From: Patescibacteria group bacterium
GTDB lineage: Bacteria > Patescibacteriota > Saccharimonadia > Saccharimonadales > HK-STAS-PATE-42
Reading direction: 5' to 3'
NCBI GenBank assembly: GCA_030917805.1
Contig: JAUPUA010000010.1
Location: forward strand, 1 to 7,708
Length of the DNA: 7,708 bases
This document shows positions 5,085-7,708 of the stretch, piece by piece (positions within the stretch are counted from its first letter, which is position 1; the number at the start of each line of letters is the position of its first letter). The notes beneath the pieces were generated by a model. That model had not been told where the DNA came from, did not search any database, and saw only the letters and a list, made by a program, of their open reading frames with translations. The translations under genes and the position numbers were made by a program.

Positions 5085-6470
5085 TTATTTTTTTCGAGAA
5101 ACAATATTCATTAAGTCCCAGCGGTATTCCCATAGCCCATATCCCAAAAGTAGCAGGCCCGCTCCCCATAGAATATAGGGTTGCAACTTAGTGTTGCCTT
5201 GATCATCGGTGTAAGTAAATGCAGTTGGGGCAGAATCTTTTTGAGCTGTCTTAGAAGCAGTTGAAACTTTTTTAGCGGCAGCTTTTTTAGAAGCGGCCTT
5301 CTTAGGAGCAGTCGCTTTCTTAGCGGCTGGCTTGGCGGTAACCTTTGTAGCTGTAGTAGTTGCACCGCCTAAGCTTAACTGAAAGTTCGATGCCGATGGG
5401 GTAGGAGTCGTAGTCCATTGCCAGACTCCGTCGTATAGATGCCAGCTTTGTCCTTGATAAGATTTATCATAAGGATCAGTCTCTGAGATTATCTCGCCAT
5501 TTGGATCCAGCAATCTTGCACGAGACGAGGTGTTGGACAGAGTAAGTTTGGAATATTTGCGAGAAATTGCAAAATATTCACCAGCTGGTATAACTACGTC
5601 ACCAAAGCTATAAGAATATGTCGAGTTTATGCCAGATTCTAACGTGTAGCCACTTATGTTTATCGCCTCCGAATTGGGGTTAAAAAGTTCGATATATTCG
5701 TCATTCTCATCTGTTTGTGGAGATACTGGATCTGTGAAGAGTTCAGTAATCTCTATTTTGGAATAAATTGGTGCTGGTGGGTTACCAGGATCTTCAATAA
5801 CTCCCGGCGCTTCAGGGTCATCAATGATATCCTCCGGTTTACCGCAGTAATTTACAACCTCATCTATAGAGAATGGATCTTGGGTATCTATTAAGTCTGG
5901 GCTTGGAGAATTAGAAACATAGAAGTCCATCCCAGAAGAACCTGTATCCACAATTACTCCATCACCACTTGGGAAGCGTTTTAAGCTTTGTAGGTCGGCA
6001 TGCTTTGGTGCAATAGAACAGGTTGGTGCATCGGTAGTTCCCCAAGTTAGGATATCCCCTAGTGATTGATCTAAGTCTAGTGGTAAGAAGCGGACTGCCC
6101 CACCCGTATCTGCAAAGCCGCTTGAGAAGTTTGCCATAATATTAGAGCTTGGTGGCGCATATCCCGATGCCGTAAATAGTGCCCTGTCTCCCGGTTCTAA
6201 GAGTTTTACCAGTGGGTCGGTAAATGTGAGTGTCTTAGTAGACCAAGTCATAGAGGTGGCCCCATGATATTGAAGCTGCCACTGGCTGAGATCTAAGGTT
6301 GAATCAGAATGATTCTCGATCTCGATGAACTCCCTACTCCCCTGACCTGTTTGAAGTTCTGTTATCAAGATTAAAGAAGTGGGCGATGCTATAGCTGCAA
6401 GAGGGCTAATTAAAGAGACAAAAAGAACTATATTAACGAGTAGCGAGATTATCTTAAGCTTAATACTCAT
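5085..6470 (-). CDS. Secreted, membrane-anchored protein with two lamin-tail-like domains and a Lys/Ala-rich stalk
   Basis: This 461-residue protein begins with a signal peptide (1-28: basic SIKLK, hydrophobic core, AAIA before SP). A first lamin-tail-like domain (about 32-145) has LILITELQT...REFIEIENHSDSTLDLSQWQLQ. A linker with Asp/Pro-rich repeats (185-235) follows. A second, more typical lamin-tail domain (about 237-355) has IEITELFTDPV...DEYIELFNPNSEAINISGYTL and IPAGEYFAISR. Then come a Thr/Lys/Ala-rich stalk (370-412), a transmembrane segment (431-447) and a short basic tail ending SRKK. The sorting is thus extracellular domains held by a C-terminal membrane anchor, with no LPXTG. Bacterial lamin-tail domains are beta-sandwich modules on secreted proteins and may bind surfaces, DNA or other proteins; the ligand here is unknown. 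Cys151 and Cys209 could form a disulfide. There is no SD before ATG 6470. It precedes the DUF5671-like gene and is divergent from the MFS operon. In a host-attached CPR cell an adhesion role is plausible but unproven. Confidence 0.85.
   Translation of the reverse strand: MSIKLKIISLLVNIVLFVSLISPLAAIASPTSLILITELQTGQGSREFIEIENHSDSTLDLSQWQLQYHGATSMTWSTKTLTFTDPLVKLLEPGDRALFTASGYAPPSSNIMANFSSGFADTGGAVRFLPLDLDQSLGDILTWGTTDAPTCSIAPKHADLQSLKRFPSGDGVIVDTGSSGMDFYVSNSPSPDLIDTQDPFSIDEVVNYCGKPEDIIDDPEAPGVIEDPGNPPAPIYSKIEITELFTDPVSPQTDENDEYIELFNPNSEAINISGYTLESGINSTYSYSFGDVVIPAGEYFAISRKYSKLTLSNTSSRARLLDPNGEIISETDPYDKSYQGQSWHLYDGVWQWTTTPTPSASNFQLSLGGATTTATKVTAKPAAKKATAPKKAASKKAAAKKVSTASKTAQKDSAPTAFTYTDDQGNTKLQPYILWGAGLLLLGYGLWEYRWDLMNIVSRKK
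5238..5345 (-). repeat. Histone H1-like Lys/Ala-rich low-complexity tract
   Basis: Residues 376-411 of the lamin-tail protein consist almost only of Lys, Ala, Thr, Ser and Pro, in imperfect repeats of the type AAKKA / PKKAASKKAAAKK. About a third of the residues are lysine and there are no acidic residues until Asp412. The tract lies outside the membrane, between the second globular domain and the anchor, where it would form a strongly cationic flexible stalk. Confidence 0.8.
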
Positions 6471-6496
6471 AGCAATATAGTTATATTACGATATTA

Positions 6497-6525
6497 AACA
6501 TAAGCTTTTAGATAAATAAAATCAA
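6497..6525 (-). promoter_or_regulatory. Promoter of the lamin-tail protein gene
   Basis: On the minus strand TTGATT (6520-6525), a 17-base spacer and TATGTT (6497-6502) give two 4/6 hexamers at ideal spacing. The transcript would start near 6490, leaving about 20 nt before ATG 6470 with no SD. Its -35 lies only 4 bp from the -35 of the divergent MFS-leader promoter. Confidence 0.5.
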
Positions 6526-6529
6526 GAGT

Positions 6530-6558
6530 TTGACATATTATCACTCATATGATTTAAT
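6530..6558 (+). promoter_or_regulatory. Strong sigma70-type promoter of the MFS leader
   Basis: A consensus -35 TTGACA (6530-6535), a 17-bp spacer and -10 TTTAAT (6553-6558, 5/6) make this the best promoter in the window. With the usual 6-8 base discriminator, transcription starts at about 6565-6566, that is on or next to the ATG of the leader ORF, and the first coding gene proper is almost 190 nt away. Confidence 0.85.
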
Positions 6559-6565
6559 TAAATGC

Positions 6566-6658
6566 ATGTTCAGATTCAAAAACATCTCGCAGATTATTAT
6601 GTTAGGCCTATCAAGTGTCTATACTGTAGCGCCAGCAAATAGGAGCGAGATGTTTTAA
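6566..6658 (+). CDS. Putative 30-aa leader peptide of the MFS transporter operon
   Basis: An open frame of 30 codons runs from ATG 6566 to TAA 6656-6658, too short for usual gene calling. The product begins MFRFKNISQIIMLGL, continues through SSVYTVA and ends PANRSEMF: a basic N-terminus, a hydrophobic middle and a polar end. There is no SD, but the promoter predicts a transcript starting at or beside this ATG, so translation would be leaderless. The reason to believe in it is position: codons 5-9 contain the 5' arm, and codons 27-30 plus the stop contain the 3' arm, of a perfect 12-bp RNA stem, so a translating ribosome must control that fold. It has no run of a single amino acid, so sensing a stalled (for example drug-inhibited) ribosome fits better than sensing starvation. 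A rival 26-codon frame from ATG 6562 to TAG 6640-6642 overlaps it, so the frame assignment is inference. Confidence 0.5.
   Translation: MFRFKNISQIIMLGLSSVYTVAPANRSEMF
6579..6656 (+). promoter_or_regulatory. Attenuator stem 1:2 in the MFS leader RNA
   Basis: AAAACATCTCGC (6579-6590, segment 1) and GCGAGATGTTTT (6645-6656, segment 2) are perfectly complementary over 12 bp and enclose 54 nt. Inside, CCTAT (6607-6611) can pair with ATAGG (6639-6643), extending the fold. When formed, this stem hides segment 2 and leaves the downstream terminator free to form. Confidence 0.75.
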
Positions 6659-6692
6659 AAAAATAAAAAGTTAGCAACACTTAAAACGTCTC
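6647..6692 (+). promoter_or_regulatory. Antiterminator pairing 2:3
   Basis: GAGATGTTTTAA (6647-6658) can pair with TTAAAACGTCTC (6681-6692): 12 bp with eleven Watson-Crick pairs and one G-U pair. This uses the 3' arm of stem 1:2 and the whole 5' arm of the terminator, so it excludes both. It is two base pairs longer than the terminator stem, consistent with an on-state when segment 1 is occupied. Confidence 0.65.
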
Positions 6693-6716
6693 CACAAAAC
6701 GAGACGTTTTTTATTT
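6683..6716 (+). terminator. Rho-independent terminator (segments 3:4) before the MFS gene
   Basis: AAAACGTCTC (6683-6692), an 8-base loop and GAGACGTTTT (6701-6710) form a perfect 10-bp stem, followed by TT, A, TTT. It is a clear intrinsic terminator, yet it lies between the strong promoter and the MFS start codon, 36 bases before the ATG, on the sense strand. It either ends a small RNA of about 150 nt or works as a conditional attenuator. Confidence 0.88.
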
Positions 6717-6752
6717 GCCAAAGAACAACTACACTAAATAAAGATAACCACC

Positions 6753-7708
6753 ATGCAAAATCAAATAATTAAAGAAAGTCTAAGAGCTATTCGAATATTA
6801 AAGATCGAATCGGCCTTAACCTCGTTCACCCTATTTATGCCAGTTACATGGTTGTTGCTATCGGATATTGGTTTAACCCAGTTCCAAATTGGTTTAACCC
6901 AGGCTGCTTTTGCCTTGACAATGCTATTCCTAGAAGTACCTACAGGCTATTTTGCAGATTCAGTTAGCAGAAAGATAAGTAACGCATCCGGAGACTTCTT
7001 TATGGCTTCGGCTATGCTTATATATGTATTCGCAGGAAGCTTCTGGGTAATAGTAGTGGCGGAGGTAATGGCTGGAATAGGTCTAAGCCTAAGTGGTGGG
7101 GCAGATTCTGCATTGATGAGAGCTCACTCTAAAATAACTAATATTAATTACAAAAAAGAGGCTGCCACCTTAACAACAATTGGATTCATAGCTGCCGGAG
7201 CTGGTGCTATAGCCGGCGGGATAATGGGTTCGTATAATGTAAGGTTTGTATTCTTGGTACAGGCAGTATTATTTGCTTCTGCGGGGATATTCGCTCTAAC
7301 AATTAAAGATGCCGGTAAAAATAGAGTATCTGAGCATAATCCAATAAAAGATGCCTGGGTTGTTACGAAATACTGCCTACATGGACACAAGGAACTCGCC
7401 TGGCGGATATTCTTGAGCTCTAGCCTTATGCTCTCAACAATGTTTGTAGTCTGGTTCTTAACCCCTATGTTCCTGGAGTCAGGTATTGATATAAAATTTC
7501 ACGGTATCTTATTTGCGAGTATATCAGTTGCTGCAGTGCTAGGTTCTGAGCTAGTAAGAAAGAGAGTTAAGCTAAGCATACTGTTACCTCTTTTAATCTG
7601 TGCCTTTGCATACAGCATCTTGAGTATTAGTATCAGTATGGCAACGATCTTGTTGTTCTTGCTTACTAGCTTCTCGCGGGGAATTAACTCTGCTCGTGTT
7701 AACCCATA
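6753..7708 (+). CDS. MFS transporter, probable efflux type, 3'-truncated
   Basis: At least 318 residues are present; the family is usually about 400, so the last two or so helices are missing. It is a hydrophobic protein with about ten visible membrane segments (roughly 20-37, 45-64, 81-97, 99-117, 140-158, 163-183, 216-240, 250-267, 274-292, 293-306). MFS motif A appears in the first cytosolic loop as EVPTGYFADSVSRK (61-74), keeping Gly65, Asp69, Arg73 and Lys74. SLSGGADSALM (112-122) matches the SGaxdAl segment of the EVPTG-type MFS proteins, many of which are annotated as drug or solute exporters. The substrate cannot be read directly. ATG 6753 is the first possible start, since an in-frame TAA lies at 6735-6737; no clear SD is present. 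It sits 36 bases past the conditional terminator, so its expression should depend on readthrough. Efflux is favoured because this leader logic is known for antibiotic-inducible genes. Confidence 0.9.
   Translation, partial: MQNQIIKESLRAIRILKIESALTSFTLFMPVTWLLLSDIGLTQFQIGLTQAAFALTMLFLEVPTGYFADSVSRKISNASGDFFMASAMLIYVFAGSFWVIVVAEVMAGIGLSLSGGADSALMRAHSKITNINYKKEAATLTTIGFIAAGAGAIAGGIMGSYNVRFVFLVQAVLFASAGIFALTIKDAGKNRVSEHNPIKDAWVVTKYCLHGHKELAWRIFLSSSLMLSTMFVVWFLTPMFLESGIDIKFHGILFASISVAAVLGSELVRKRVKLSILLPLLICAFAYSILSISISMATILLFLLTSFSRGINSARVNP

Noticed and set aside
5111..5365. 84-codon Leu/Arg/Lys-rich open frame on the minus strand
   Set aside because: It is a second frame of the low-complexity Lys/Ala stalk; the repeat bias keeps stops away.
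6579..6656. Small mobile element (MITE-like) bounded by 12-bp inverted repeats
   Set aside because: There are no target-site duplications beside the repeats and no second copy in the window, and the promoter, terminator and alternative pairing explain the repeats better as an RNA switch.
6642..6658. Minimal AUG-UUU-UAA ORF with SD AGGAG (6641-6645)
   Set aside because: The spacing of 4 nt is short and the ATG is in frame with, and part of, the 30-codon leader ORF; an internal restart is possible but not needed.
7148..7390. 80-codon open frame on the minus strand
   Set aside because: It is antisense to the MFS gene, which has clear motifs and continuous hydrophobic segments.
1..7708. tRNA, rRNA, CRISPR array or insertion sequence
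   Set aside because: No cloverleaf with a T-loop, rRNA-like conserved stretch, regular repeat-spacer array or transposase-like protein was seen on either strand.

Overview
The window looks like a fragment of a small-genome bacterium, most likely Patescibacteria/CPR and possibly Saccharibacteria. This is inferred from protein character rather than any marker gene: a 74-residue YLYTKEGIQLRG/NGFVYLKK-type protein, a DUF5671-like membrane protein, a surface protein with two lamin-tail-like domains and a Lys/Ala-rich stalk, compact gene packing, and several starts without a Shine-Dalgarno (SD) sequence. All complete genes stop with TAA or TAG and read cleanly in the standard code. Position 1 appears to be a raw contig end, because the first 11 bases match the 3' end of the common Illumina adapter.

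Layout, left to right. 1-685 (-): N-terminal half of a class I FAD/NAD(P) disulfide oxidoreductase, cut by the contig end. 822-1046 (-): a small conserved-looking protein followed by a clear intrinsic terminator (773-800). 1047-1253: divergent promoter region with three CAACAC half-sites. 1254-3913 (+): Fe-type superoxide dismutase, an AI-2E/PerM-family membrane protein, and a SpoU/TrmH-family RNA methyltransferase; the last two abut with no gap. 3925-4965 and 5085-6470 (-): a five-pass membrane protein with an exposed C-terminal domain, and upstream of it the secreted, membrane-anchored lamin-tail-like protein. These two may form a cell-surface unit. 6471-6752: a dense regulatory region. 6753-7708 (+): an MFS transporter cut by the window end.

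The most interesting element is the leader of the MFS gene. A near-consensus sigma70-type promoter (TTGACA-17-TTTAAT, 6530-6558) should start transcription at or next to an ATG at 6566. That ATG opens an uncatalogued 30-codon leader ORF ending at 6658. Both arms of a perfect 12-bp stem (segments 1 and 2) lie inside this ORF. A perfect 10-bp terminator hairpin with a U-tract (segments 3 and 4) follows, and the MFS start lies 40 bases further on. Segment 2 can alternatively pair with segment 3 over 12 bp (11 Watson-Crick pairs plus one G-U). This is the 1:2/3:4 versus 2:3 logic of ribosome-mediated transcription attenuation, known from inducible antibiotic-resistance and efflux genes such as ermK, vmlR and bmrCD. 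I infer that slow or stalled translation of the leader switches on the transporter. To my knowledge such a system has not been described in this kind of organism. A ligand-binding riboswitch is the main alternative.
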